Below are positions 51,179-59,815 of a stretch of 64,000 nt of DNA, one piece after another. The translations under genes were made by a program, and so were the position numbers. The notes below the pieces were generated by a model. The model was given only the letters and a program-made list of their open reading frames with translations. It ran no database searches and was not told where the DNA came from. Source of the stretch: Clostridium sp. CX1 (GTDB taxonomy: Bacteria > Bacillota > Clostridia > Clostridiales > Clostridiaceae); NCBI RefSeq assembly GCF_025398335.1, contig NZ_JAODOO010000004.1:62001-126000 (forward strand), in the 5' to 3' direction. Numbering within the stretch: position 1 is the stretch's first letter; the number at the start of each line of letters is the position of its first letter.

Positions 51179-53244
51179 TATATGGAAATCACCCCTTCCG
51201 TTCTTATCTCTATATCATTTGGGATTTCATTTAGCGATAATACATTTATTGCTGGGAATACCATTTCTATAAGCTTTCTAAAAGCCGGTCTTACCTTAGG
51301 CGATACCAAAACTACTGGCTGATTTTCATAAAAGTATACAGAATCAAGAGTATTCTTTATAGAGTTTAATATCCTTCCTGTAGTGTCAGGGTCTATTGCT
51401 GGGAATGACCCCTGCATAGATTTCTGTATATTATTAGCAATCAAATCCTCTATTTGTGGATCTAAGGTAACTACAGTTACACTTCTATTTTCATCTACAA
51501 GAGGATTGCATATGCTTCTTCCCAAGGCGAATCTAACATATTCTGTAAGAACTTCAATATCCTTTGTGGTTCTTGAGTTATCTGCTAAAGACTCCATTAT
51601 AGTTACCATATCCTTGACAGGCACTCTTTCCTTCAGAAGATTTTGAAGTACCTTTTGAAGTTCTCCTATAGTTAAAAGGTCTGGTATCAGCTCCTCAACT
51701 ACAGCACTGTATTTTTCCTTAACAGAGTCTACGATAAGCTTAACTTCCTGTCTTCCAAGCAATTCGTAAGAGTGATTCTTAATTGTTTCTGTTAAATGAG
51801 TAACCATAACAGTGGTAGGATCAACTACTGTTAACCCTTTAATTTCAGCCTCTTCCCTTTGATCTTTATTTATCCACAATGCTGGAAGATTAAAGGATGG
51901 TTCTATTGTTCTGATTCCTTGAATTTCCGCTTCACTATTTGTAGGATCCATACACAGCAGCATATTTGGCATTAATTCTGACCTTGCCATCACTGTTCCC
52001 CTTATCTTTAAAACATACTCATTAGTCTTTAACTGCAAGTTATCTCTTATTCTAATAGGTTGTACTACTATTCCCATCTCAATAGCACATTGACGTCTAA
52101 CAGAGGTTATTCTCTGTAACAAGTCTCCACCAGAGCTTTCATCTGCTAGCGGAATAAGTCCATAACCAATCTCAACCTCCATAGGCTCTACAGATATAAG
52201 ACTCATTACATTTTCCGGCTCTTTACTCTCTATTTCTGTTATCTCCTGCTGTTCTATTTCTATCTGTTCAATAATCTTTTCTTTTTCTTCTTTATATAGA
52301 AGGTATGCTGCAACTCCACAAGCCAATGAAAGGATAAAAAAAGCTAAATGTGGTAATCCTGGTATCATAGCCATGAATAAAAGTACCACTGAAGCCATTG
52401 CTATAACCTTAGGAAAACCAGTAAGCTGTCTAATTGTAAGACTTCCAAAGCTTTCATCATTACCAGAACGGGTAACCAATATACCAGATGCTGTAGATAT
52501 TAAAAGAGCAGGCACCTGGGTTACAAGACCGTCTCCTATTGTAAGTCTTGTGTAGGTTTGAGCAGCAGTAGCTGCATCCATATTCAGCATTACTACACCT
52601 AATATAATACCTGCTAATATATTTATTGCTGTGATTATAAGCCCTGCTATGGCATCACCTTTTATAAACTTAGAAGCACCATCCATAGCTCCATAGAAGT
52701 CTGCTTCCTGTTGAAGCTTCTTTCTTCTCTCTCTTGCCCCAGCTTCATCAATCATACCTGCATTTAAATCTGCATCTATACTCATCTGCTTTCCAGGCAT
52801 AGCGTCTAGCGTAAATCTTGCTGATACCTCTGATACTCTACCAGCACCGTTTGTGATAACTATAAATTGTATTATTACTATTATTAAGAAAATAATTATT
52901 CCAACTATATAGTTTCCACCAACAACGAAGCTACCAAAAGCCTCGATTACTTCCCCTGCAAAACCATCCTTAAGTATAAGCCTTGAAGATGATATATTAA
53001 GTGCTAGTCTAAATAGAGTTGTAATTAAGAGTAAGGTTGGAAATACTGAAAATTGTAGTACTTCTGTAGTAAATAAGGTTAAAAGTATAATAACTACAGA
53101 TATTGTTATATTAAAGGCTAGTAATACGTCTAATAATGCTGAAGGTAGTGGTATTATAATCATAAGAACTATAGCTATAACCACAAAAGCCATTACTATA
53201 TCCACATTATTTTTTATGCTAAACTTGTTTCTGCTGCCTTCCAA
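51178..53244 (-). CDS. flhA: flagellar export apparatus protein FlhA
   Basis: A 688-residue protein with eight N-terminal membrane helices and the FHIPEP loop region in GAGRVSEVSARFTLDAMPGK (about 133-152), followed by a cytoplasmic domain (330-688) that binds chaperone-substrate complexes. Conserved Asp residue of the proton path in LDAMPGKQMSIDADLNAG. It forms a nonameric ring at the export gate. Fully normal length. Confidence 0.97.
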   Translation of the reverse strand: MEGSRNKFSIKNNVDIVMAFVVIAIVLMIIIPLPSALLDVLLAFNITISVVIILLTLFTTEVLQFSVFPTLLLITTLFRLALNISSSRLILKDGFAGEVIEAFGSFVVGGNYIVGIIIFLIIVIIQFIVITNGAGRVSEVSARFTLDAMPGKQMSIDADLNAGMIDEAGARERRKKLQQEADFYGAMDGASKFIKGDAIAGLIITAINILAGIILGVVMLNMDAATAAQTYTRLTIGDGLVTQVPALLISTASGILVTRSGNDESFGSLTIRQLTGFPKVIAMASVVLLFMAMIPGLPHLAFFILSLACGVAAYLLYKEEKEKIIEQIEIEQQEITEIESKEPENVMSLISVEPMEVEIGYGLIPLADESSGGDLLQRITSVRRQCAIEMGIVVQPIRIRDNLQLKTNEYVLKIRGTVMARSELMPNMLLCMDPTNSEAEIQGIRTIEPSFNLPALWINKDQREEAEIKGLTVVDPTTVMVTHLTETIKNHSYELLGRQEVKLIVDSVKEKYSAVVEELIPDLLTIGELQKVLQNLLKERVPVKDMVTIMESLADNSRTTKDIEVLTEYVRFALGRSICNPLVDENRSVTVVTLDPQIEDLIANNIQKSMQGSFPAIDPDTTGRILNSIKNTLDSVYFYENQPVVLVSPKVRPAFRKLIEMVFPAINVLSLNEIPNDIEIRTEGVISI

Positions 53245-53271
53245 AATATCACCCCTTAGTTCGATTAGCCA

Positions 53272-55098
53272 TTACTTTTTCTTAAGTTTATAAACAAGTG
53301 CTAGTATCTCGGCCACCGCCTGATACATTTCCATTGGAATTTCTTCATTTATATCAACCTCTGCATAGATAAGTCTTGCTAAAGGTTTATTCTCCATAAT
53401 TGGAATGTCATTTTCCTTAGCTAATTCCTTTATTTTAATAGCTATGCTATCTGCTCCTTTAGCTACTACCACTGGCGCTTCCTGTCCTTCCTCATACTTA
53501 AGTGCTACAGAAATATGAGTCGGGTTTGTAACAACTACCGTTGCCTTAGGAACCTCCTGCATCATTCTTTTCATAGCCATTTCCCTCTGTCTTTGTTTTA
53601 TCTTCCCTTTAATTTGAGGATCTCCTTCCTGTTGTTTAAACTCCTCTTTTACTTCCTGTTTGGACATCTTTAAATCCTTATTGTGTTGATATCTTTGATA
53701 AATATAATCTGTTAATGCAATAATAATCATTACTATAGTTATCTTGAAGAAAATGTCTACTGTAAGCTTACCTACTGCAGATATTACCGCTACAGGTTTT
53801 AAGTTTCCTAAGGTAAGTATATATAAATAATTATCCCTTACAAACTTATAACCTACAAACCCTACTACAGATACTATAGCTATATCCTTTAAGAGTTCCA
53901 CCACTGTTCTTACGGAAAACATCCTCTTCAAACCGTTTATAGGGTTTAATTTTGATAAATCCGGTTTTAATGGTTCTGATGTAAGGAGTGCTCCCGTTTG
54001 TAGGAAGTTAGCTAATATACCCATAACCATTATCGGAATCACTATAGGTAAAAATATTATCATTAACCTCCATACAACTATAAAGGATATTTTCTCCACG
54101 CTGCTGTAGTCTAAAGAGGTAGTTAAATAGTTGTTTAGAAAGGTAATTAGTGTTCCCTTTAATGCATTTCCTGCATAACCTCCTAAAGTTAACAAAACAA
54201 CAGTCGATGATAATAGTGTTAAGGCTAAACCTACTTCCTTACTCTTAGCTATCTGACCCTTTTTTCTAGCATCACTCTTTTTCTTCGGTGTAGCTTCTTC
54301 CGTTTTATCATCAGAAGCAAATATTATTAGTAAGGGTATGGTTTTGTAAAAACCTTTTATAGCATCTGGTATCTCCTGAAAGGAATTTTCTATAACCTTC
54401 AGGAATATAGGGAGTGCAAAGGCAATGGCAGTCAATCCTACAAGTAGTTTTACAGGAAGTCCAAGTATCATTACATTTAACTGTGGCACTGTTCTTGCAA
54501 TAAGCCCCATTGTTAAGTCTGTTATAAAGATTATCAATACTATAGGTATTGCTATTTTCAATGCTATGCCAAAATATTCCACAAAAACTTTTAATATAAG
54601 GTCTATAGAACTCTGGCTTAAAAAAAAGTTTCCTAGTTTTATAACATTAAAGCTTTCCATCAGTGCTTTAATAAGCATATGATGTCCATCTACGATAAAG
54701 AAAACTATAATGCTGAACCAATAAAGTAAATGCTCAATTAATGTAGAGTTACTATTTGAAGTTGGATCAAACATTGTCATCATGGCAAATCCAACCTGCA
54801 TATCTATAAGGTTACCTGCTATTTTTACTGCAGTAAAGCACAGATTAACTATAAAGCCTAAAGTCAATCCTGCTACTACCTCATTCATAACATTTATGAA
54901 AAAAGGCAGATTATTATTTATGGTATTTATCGTTGAATAATCTATCCCCGGTATTAGCATATAGCCCATGATAAGAGTCAAGCCTAACTTCACTACATTG
55001 GGAGTGCCATTAGGGAAAAATACTGGAACCACTACAAAGAAGGCAAATATTCTTATAGTTATTAGTATTAATGCTGTAAAAAATAGTGTATCTATCAA
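53272..55098 (-). CDS. fliR/flhB: fused flagellar export protein FliR-FlhB
   Basis: A 608-residue fusion. Residues 1 to about 255 form FliR (six hydrophobic helices, with VGFAMMTMFDPTSNSNSTL near 102-120). From about 264 the FlhB part begins with DKTEEATPKKKSDARKKGQI, then four membrane helices and the cytoplasmic domain with the autocleavage site N525-P-T-H528. FlhB switches export from rod/hook to filament substrates. In most bacteria these are separate proteins; the fusion is known in Clostridium and gives a fixed 1:1 ratio. No frameshift is involved. Confidence 0.96.
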   Translation of the reverse strand: MIDTLFFTALILITIRIFAFFVVVPVFFPNGTPNVVKLGLTLIMGYMLIPGIDYSTINTINNNLPFFINVMNEVVAGLTLGFIVNLCFTAVKIAGNLIDMQVGFAMMTMFDPTSNSNSTLIEHLLYWFSIIVFFIVDGHHMLIKALMESFNVIKLGNFFLSQSSIDLILKVFVEYFGIALKIAIPIVLIIFITDLTMGLIARTVPQLNVMILGLPVKLLVGLTAIAFALPIFLKVIENSFQEIPDAIKGFYKTIPLLIIFASDDKTEEATPKKKSDARKKGQIAKSKEVGLALTLLSSTVVLLTLGGYAGNALKGTLITFLNNYLTTSLDYSSVEKISFIVVWRLMIIFLPIVIPIMVMGILANFLQTGALLTSEPLKPDLSKLNPINGLKRMFSVRTVVELLKDIAIVSVVGFVGYKFVRDNYLYILTLGNLKPVAVISAVGKLTVDIFFKITIVMIIIALTDYIYQRYQHNKDLKMSKQEVKEEFKQQEGDPQIKGKIKQRQREMAMKRMMQEVPKATVVVTNPTHISVALKYEEGQEAPVVVAKGADSIAIKIKELAKENDIPIMENKPLARLIYAEVDINEEIPMEMYQAVAEILALVYKLKKK

Positions 55099-55135
55099 TA
55101 CTTAATTACCTCCTCTGTGATTATATCAAATTCTT

Positions 55136-55405
55136 CTACTGAGTTATATGTGATATATAGGTGAAAATTCTCTCTGTAAAACTTACTAGCTGGTGAAGCA
55201 TCCAGCTTCCTGTTATAAGTCCTACTACAGCTATTGCTATAAGCTTAGGTACAAAGGTTAAAGTCTGTTCCTGTATTTGAGTAGTAGCCTGAAATATACT
55301 TATAGCAAGTCCAATAATTATTGAAACCAAAAGTATAGGTGCTGATACTATTATTCCTGTCTGTATTGCGTCCTTTATAATGCCAATTACTAAATTTTCG
55401 CTCAT
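55136..55405 (-). CDS. fliQ: flagellar export protein FliQ
   Basis: An 89-residue protein with two membrane helices and the family signature ISIFQATTQIQEQTLTFVPK in the loop between them. It forms part of the FliP5-FliQ4-FliR1 export gate. It follows fliP by ten bases and precedes the fliR-flhB fusion. Confidence 0.95.
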   Translation of the reverse strand: MSENLVIGIIKDAIQTGIIVSAPILLVSIIIGLAISIFQATTQIQEQTLTFVPKLIAIAVVGLITGSWMLHQLVSFTERIFTYISHITQ

Positions 55406-55415
55406 TTAATTCACC

Positions 55416-56192
55416 TCACGAAAAACTCATAATTAATGACTTCACCATTAAGTACCAGCCATCTACCATTACAAATAATAATAATTTAAAAGGCAATGAT
55501 ACCATAACTGGAGGAAGCATAAACATACCCATTGACATAAGTACACTTCCAACTACTAAGTCTATTATTAAAAATGGTATATATATTAAAAATCCTATTT
55601 GAAAGGCTGTTTTTAATTCACTAATCATATAGGATGGTACTACTACGTAAAGAGGTGCATTGTCTTTTGTCACCTTATAGTCCAATTTTGCAGCATCTAT
55701 AAATAGCTTAAAGTCCTTCTGCCTTGTTTGCTTTAGCATAAATTCCCTAAGCGGCTTTGCCCCTTCTTCAATAGCTTGTTCCTGAGTTATGCTGTTTTGA
55801 ATATAAGGCTGTATAGCATTGGTATTTATCCTACTATAAACAGGCTGCATAATAAATACTGTTAAAAACAGTGCCAGTCCAATTAAAACCTGATTAGGAG
55901 GTGACTGGTTTGTACCCATAGCGGTCCTTAGAAAACCAAAGACTACTACAATTCTCACAAAGCTAGTCATCATCATAATAAAGGATGGAAGCAATGATAA
56001 AATTGTAAGCATTATAAGCAGCTTTATATTTCCTACATATTGCTGTGGTGTTTCAGCATTATCTACTGAAATATTAATTTTAGGAATAGGAAAGGCTTCT
56101 GGCGCTGCGTGAACTTTTACAGTGGTAAAAATTATGGATATAAATAATAAAGCAAAAACACTTATTATGATTGTACTGTTTTTTCTACTCAT
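55416..56192 (-). CDS. fliP: flagellar export protein FliP
   Basis: A 258-residue protein that begins with a signal peptide (residues 1-29, ending VHAAPEAF), then the FliP domain with four membrane helices. Family motifs: MTSFVRIVVVFGFLRTAMGT, PPNQVLIGLALFLT and GFLIYIPFLIIDLVVGSVLMSM (in two parts). It is the main subunit of the export gate channel. Its start overlaps the fliO stop by eight bases. Confidence 0.96.
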   Translation of the reverse strand: MSRKNSTIIISVFALLFISIIFTTVKVHAAPEAFPIPKINISVDNAETPQQYVGNIKLLIMLTILSLLPSFIMMMTSFVRIVVVFGFLRTAMGTNQSPPNQVLIGLALFLTVFIMQPVYSRINTNAIQPYIQNSITQEQAIEEGAKPLREFMLKQTRQKDFKLFIDAAKLDYKVTKDNAPLYVVVPSYMISELKTAFQIGFLIYIPFLIIDLVVGSVLMSMGMFMLPPVMVSLPFKLLLFVMVDGWYLMVKSLIMSFS

Positions 56193-56595
56193 CTCTACCT
56201 TCCTTTTTAAATTTAAGTTTTGTATAAAGGTTCCTAAGGTGAGGACTGTCAGAAACTTTTTTTAATCCTGACTTTTCATAAAAATCCTTTAAACTATTAT
56301 ACTGAGGTATAGTTCTCAAAGCCTCGATTTTTACTATTTCTTCCCTGTCCAATTCAGAAATTATTTCAAGCTTACCATTAGTAGAAGCCATTACGTATCC
56401 CTTATCCCCTATTTTAACTACTACAAGACTGTTTTCCTTTGAAATTGCTGCTCTTTCTAGTATTTTTATATATCTTCCATTCTGTATATCCTGAAGTTTA
56501 TTCCCGCCAAATTTCATAGATGCATATATTAGAAGAAGTATAAAAGGCAAAAATATTAATATTTTTAAAAGCATCCACCAAAATTGTAAGTCCAT
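56185..56595 (-). CDS. fliO: flagellar biosynthesis protein FliO
   Basis: A 136-residue protein with one N-terminal membrane helix (about 7-27) and a small basic cytoplasmic domain with IKILERAAISKENSLVVVKI and GDKGYVMASTNG, typical of FliO/FliZ. It acts as a scaffold for assembly of the FliP ring. Placed between fliL and fliP. Confidence 0.85.
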   Translation of the reverse strand: MDLQFWWMLLKILIFLPFILLLIYASMKFGGNKLQDIQNGRYIKILERAAISKENSLVVVKIGDKGYVMASTNGKLEIISELDREEIVKIEALRTIPQYNSLKDFYEKSGLKKVSDSPHLRNLYTKLKFKKEGRDE

Positions 56596-56618
56596 CTACA
56601 CTCTCCTTTTTTAAATGA

Positions 56619-57143
56619 TTATTGAACTAAAATATCATTGAAGTATATATTGTTTAACTGGTCTTCTTTAAGCATTGTATTTATCCTTTGAATAATTTCC
56701 ATTTTGATATTGTTTATATTCTTAGGACCTATATCAGCTGCCTTCTTAGTTCTTAATATAGATATAATTGCATCCCTAAGTACTGGTTTCTTTTCTTCTA
56801 ATTCTTTATCTAATTTCTTATTGTTATAACCAAGAGATACCTTTGCTTTTAAATATCTCTTTCCATCTTCATCTGCAAGGTTAACCAAGAATTCATCAAG
56901 TTCAAAGGTTTTTTCTGAAACTACCTGATCTAAATAACTTGTAGCTGCCGACCCAGTCTGCTGCTGAACTTGTTGAACTGGAATTTGATGAGCCGCTGTT
57001 ATCTTTTCCTCTTTTTCTGACTTATCCTTTAAAAACATATTATACCCAAAAAAACTTCCAACTCCAACTACAAGCAAAACAACTACTACAATTATAATAA
57101 CTTTGACTTTGCTGCCGCCTTTTTTTTCTTTTTTGTTCTCCAT
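56619..57143 (-). CDS. fliL: flagellar basal body protein FliL
   Basis: A 174-residue single-pass membrane protein. Basic N-terminus, helix (about 14-34) and the extracellular FliL domain with FELDEFLVNLADEDGKRYLK and LRDAIISILRTKKAADI. FliL rings surround stator units and raise torque. In related clostridia motA, motB and fliM/fliN genes often stand near it; here flbD precedes it with a 115-base gap and fliO follows directly. Confidence 0.92.
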   Translation of the reverse strand: MENKKEKKGGSKVKVIIIVVVVLLVVGVGSFFGYNMFLKDKSEKEEKITAAHQIPVQQVQQQTGSAATSYLDQVVSEKTFELDEFLVNLADEDGKRYLKAKVSLGYNNKKLDKELEEKKPVLRDAIISILRTKKAADIGPKNINNIKMEIIQRINTMLKEDQLNNIYFNDILVQ

Positions 57144-57258
57144 ATTGCCGCTCTCCTTTTACTACTAGAATTAAATAACTTCACCTCTGTCATACTGTTT
57201 TCTCTATACAATATGAGATCAATTATCATAAGGTTAAAACTTTATTTTTAAAATTTAA

Positions 57259-57447
57259 CTAAGGTCCAGTGTAGATTTTTCTTTTATACTCTATTACTCT
57301 TCTGATTATTTCTTCATTAGATTCTTTTACAAGATACTTTTTTCCATTAGTCAATGTAATTACACTTTCCGGAATTTGCTCCAGCTTTTCTATGTGATCT
57401 GCATTAAGGATATACTCTTTACTATCTAAACCTGTTAGTTTAATCAT
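57259..57447 (-). CDS. flbD: small flagellar protein FlbD
   Basis: A 62-residue protein starting MIKLTGLDSKEYILNADHIE, which matches the small FlbD-type (SwrD) family of Firmicutes and spirochaetes; the TNGKKYLVKES core is typical. In B. subtilis the homologue SwrD raises flagellar torque through the stators. Encoded between flgE and fliL. Confidence 0.9.
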   Translation of the reverse strand: MIKLTGLDSKEYILNADHIEKLEQIPESVITLTNGKKYLVKESNEEIIRRVIEYKRKIYTGP

Positions 57448-57467
57448 AATACCACCCTTTTTATTTC

Positions 57468-57560
57468 ATGGACAATTATATATTTATAATGGACAATGAA
57501 GGTTGGTTTTTCTTAGCTTCAGCTAGAAAACACCTTCATTGTCTATTTTCAATTGTCCAT
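57468..57560. repeat. nested palindrome between flgE and flbD
   Basis: Three nested inverted repeats: ATGGACAATT (57468-57477) with AATTGTCCAT (57551-57560); GACAATGAAGGT (57492-57503) with ACCTTCATTGTC (57532-57543); and TAGCT (57514-57518) with AGCTA (57521-57525). Together they can form a branched or cruciform structure of 93 bases inside the flagellar operon. There is no T run. The GGACAATG core recalls the GGACAGTG hairpin at 36246-36277. Confidence 0.75.
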
Positions 57561-57575
57561 TATTAGTTATTTAAA

Positions 57576-58592
57576 CTATCTCTTCAAGTTAACTAAATCC
57601 TGTAGTATTTCATCTCCAGTTGTTATTATCTTACCATTTGCCTGGAAAGCTCTGCTTGCTACTATCATGTCTGTAAACTGCTCCGCTAAATCTACATTTG
57701 ACATTTCAAGCATACCCTGAAGCATATCCCCGTAGCCCTTAGCATTATATCCTTCATCCTCTGGTTTGATATCTGAACTGGATCTTACAACTGCCTCACC
57801 TGAGTTTGCTGAATTTTGGTATAAATTCTTACCTAGTTTCGTAAGTCCCGCATCATTTTTAAAAGATGCCATAGCAATTTGACCTAGAACAGATACTTTT
57901 CCATTATCCAGAACTGCCTTAACCATTCCGTCCTTTTCTATTGAAAAAGATTGAATTCTTCTAACACCATCATCGGTAGTTATTGTATCTGGAATTACCA
58001 ATGTTTGAAGTGGTCCTGCCTCTGGAAGAGCAGCATTAGCATCTACAAAGGTTACTGCCCCTTTAGTCACTGCTGATTCAGCATCATCTTCTGCTGGAGC
58101 TATGGCTCCAAACCCATAACCTAGAACTCTGTAACCATCTGAAGTTAATAGATTGCCATCACTATCTAAAGTGAAAGATCCATCTCTAGTGTAAAATAAG
58201 CTTAAACCTTTAGTATCATCAGGAAGTGTATTTCCCTCCTCTAGTTCTATACCTTCTTCAAAGACAGATGGTCCTTTAGCAACCATAAAATATCCTGGTC
58301 CATCAATAGCTGCATCTAGATTTCTGCTAGTAGGCTGCATATTTCCTGTAGCTGTGTTAGTATCTATTCCTGCTATTTGAACTCCCAATCCTATTTGTCT
58401 TCCATTAACACCACCATTATTAGTTCCTGGTCCTAACGCTTGTGAAATATTTTGGCTTACCATGTCTTGAAACCTTATTCTTTGAGATTTATAAGCTGTA
58501 GTACTTGAGTTTGCTATATTATTTCCGATTACATCCAATTTCTTTTGATTTGCCTTTAGTCCACTAATTCCTGAGTACATTGATGGTAACAT
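57576..58592 (-). CDS. flgE: flagellar hook protein FlgE
   Basis: A 338-residue FlgE/F/G family protein. N-terminal helix domain with LDVIGNNIANSSTTAYKSQR (19-38); D1 parts with NLDAAIDGPGYFMVAKG and FYTRDGSFTLDSDGNLL; C-terminal helix with EQFTDMIVASRAFQANGKII. It is shorter than enterobacterial FlgE (about 400) because the outer domain is small. It follows flgD, the hook cap gene, and the TIGR02530 gene, which supports hook rather than rod assignment. Confidence 0.9.
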   Translation of the reverse strand: MLPSMYSGISGLKANQKKLDVIGNNIANSSTTAYKSQRIRFQDMVSQNISQALGPGTNNGGVNGRQIGLGVQIAGIDTNTATGNMQPTSRNLDAAIDGPGYFMVAKGPSVFEEGIELEEGNTLPDDTKGLSLFYTRDGSFTLDSDGNLLTSDGYRVLGYGFGAIAPAEDDAESAVTKGAVTFVDANAALPEAGPLQTLVIPDTITTDDGVRRIQSFSIEKDGMVKAVLDNGKVSVLGQIAMASFKNDAGLTKLGKNLYQNSANSGEAVVRSSSDIKPEDEGYNAKGYGDMLQGMLEMSNVDLAEQFTDMIVASRAFQANGKIITTGDEILQDLVNLKR

Positions 58593-58686
58593 ATTTTTAC
58601 CTCCAAAATTTATTTTTAAATCCCCTTATTACGCTTTACTTCGATCAGTCCGTAAAGCACAGCATCCATTCTTTTGGTCCTGCTGT

Positions 58687-59076
58687 TTATAACATTACTA
58701 CACTATCTATATTGGTAAATATATTTCCTTTGCTGTCATTCTTATCCATAGCAGTAATTATAGTTCTGTTTCTCACTGATGCCACTAGTGCAGTATCTTT
58801 ATACAGTATTAAGGATTCCTTGCAACCTTTTTCCTCTGCCCTATTTATACCGTCATTTATATTTTTCATGTCTTCTTCGTTAAAGGTTATATCCCTTTGC
58901 TTAAGTCTTTCTGCAGCATGATTGGATATAATAAAACTTTCTTTTTTATCAATCTTACTGCTTAAAACATCTTTAAAAGATGTTTCAGGTTTTTGCGGTT
59001 CATTTTTGCCTCTTTTTATATAAGGTTGAAAGTCCTCGATGAGATGGAGCTTTCCATTGATAACTCTATATCCCAT
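58687..59076 (-). CDS. flagellar operon protein, TIGR02530 family
   Basis: A 129-residue cytoplasmic protein with the core SNHAAERLKQRDITFNEED (about 50-68) and ALVASVRNRTIITAMDKND near 104-122. This family is found only between flgD and flgE in Firmicutes and some other flagellar operons. Its role is unknown; the position suggests hook assembly. It follows flgD by 20 bases. Confidence 0.87.
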   Translation of the reverse strand: MGYRVINGKLHLIEDFQPYIKRGKNEPQKPETSFKDVLSSKIDKKESFIISNHAAERLKQRDITFNEEDMKNINDGINRAEEKGCKESLILYKDTALVASVRNRTIITAMDKNDSKGNIFTNIDSVVML

Positions 59077-59096
59077 ATTATCACTTCTTTCTAAGG

Positions 59097-59798
59097 CTAG
59101 CTTTCCTTAATTTTAATAACCTTATCAAAAGGGAATTCCTTAACTTCATTTTCTCCAGTTTGGATACTTATCTTTAGCACCCCACTAGAATCCCTTGAAA
59201 TTTCCTTTACAATGCCCTTGTAATTATTGCCACTGCTATCTTTTTCATCAATCTCTACTGACTTTCCTATTAAAGCTGCTCCATTTAATAAATTCATCCC
59301 GTTGTCTGCAGGCGAATTATAGAACTCTTCTATGCTAACAACATCATCCATACTGAATTGTCTTATGTCCTCTAGAAGGTTTCCATCGCTATCTTTGCCA
59401 TACCCAACTAATACACTAAGCTTCACATCATCTCCGCTTTTAATTACGTTTCTTACCTGACCTGCATATAAGTTACCATATTCATCATACTTTCTAAGCA
59501 CTACTCCCTTTCCTATTAGGGAATTTGCCCCTGAAAGCTTCATGCTGCCATTCAAATTAGCCATCTGTTCAAGTCCTGCAAACTGTGCCATCTGAGCTAC
59601 ATATTCAGTACCATCCTTAGCATTTGTAGGGTCTTGATTTGAAAGTTCTGCAGAAAGTATTTTTAAAAAGGCATTTTTGTCCATATCCTGTCCTGGCTTT
59701 ACTATTCTAGTTCCTCTTGAGGTCTTAGTTGAATTAAGTTCATTAATTAAGTCAGTCATTGATTTGTTATTTGAATCATTACTAACAGTCCCTGCCAA
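59097..59798 (-). CDS. flgD: hook assembly protein FlgD
   Basis: A 233-residue FlgD, the cap that guides hook polymerisation. The N-terminal conserved region is DKNAFLKILSAELSNQDPTN (about 40-59) and AQMAQFAGLEQMANL. The C-terminal part holds two copies of a small barrel domain, each with LIGKGVVLRKYD or LIGKSVEIDEKD near 93 and 170. Exported through the flagellar type III apparatus. Confidence 0.93.
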   Translation of the reverse strand: MAGTVSNDSNNKSMTDLINELNSTKTSRGTRIVKPGQDMDKNAFLKILSAELSNQDPTNAKDGTEYVAQMAQFAGLEQMANLNGSMKLSGANSLIGKGVVLRKYDEYGNLYAGQVRNVIKSGDDVKLSVLVGYGKDSDGNLLEDIRQFSMDDVVSIEEFYNSPADNGMNLLNGAALIGKSVEIDEKDSSGNNYKGIVKEISRDSSGVLKISIQTGENEVKEFPFDKVIKIKES

Positions 59799-59815
59799 TT
59801 ATCTCATCTCCTTTG

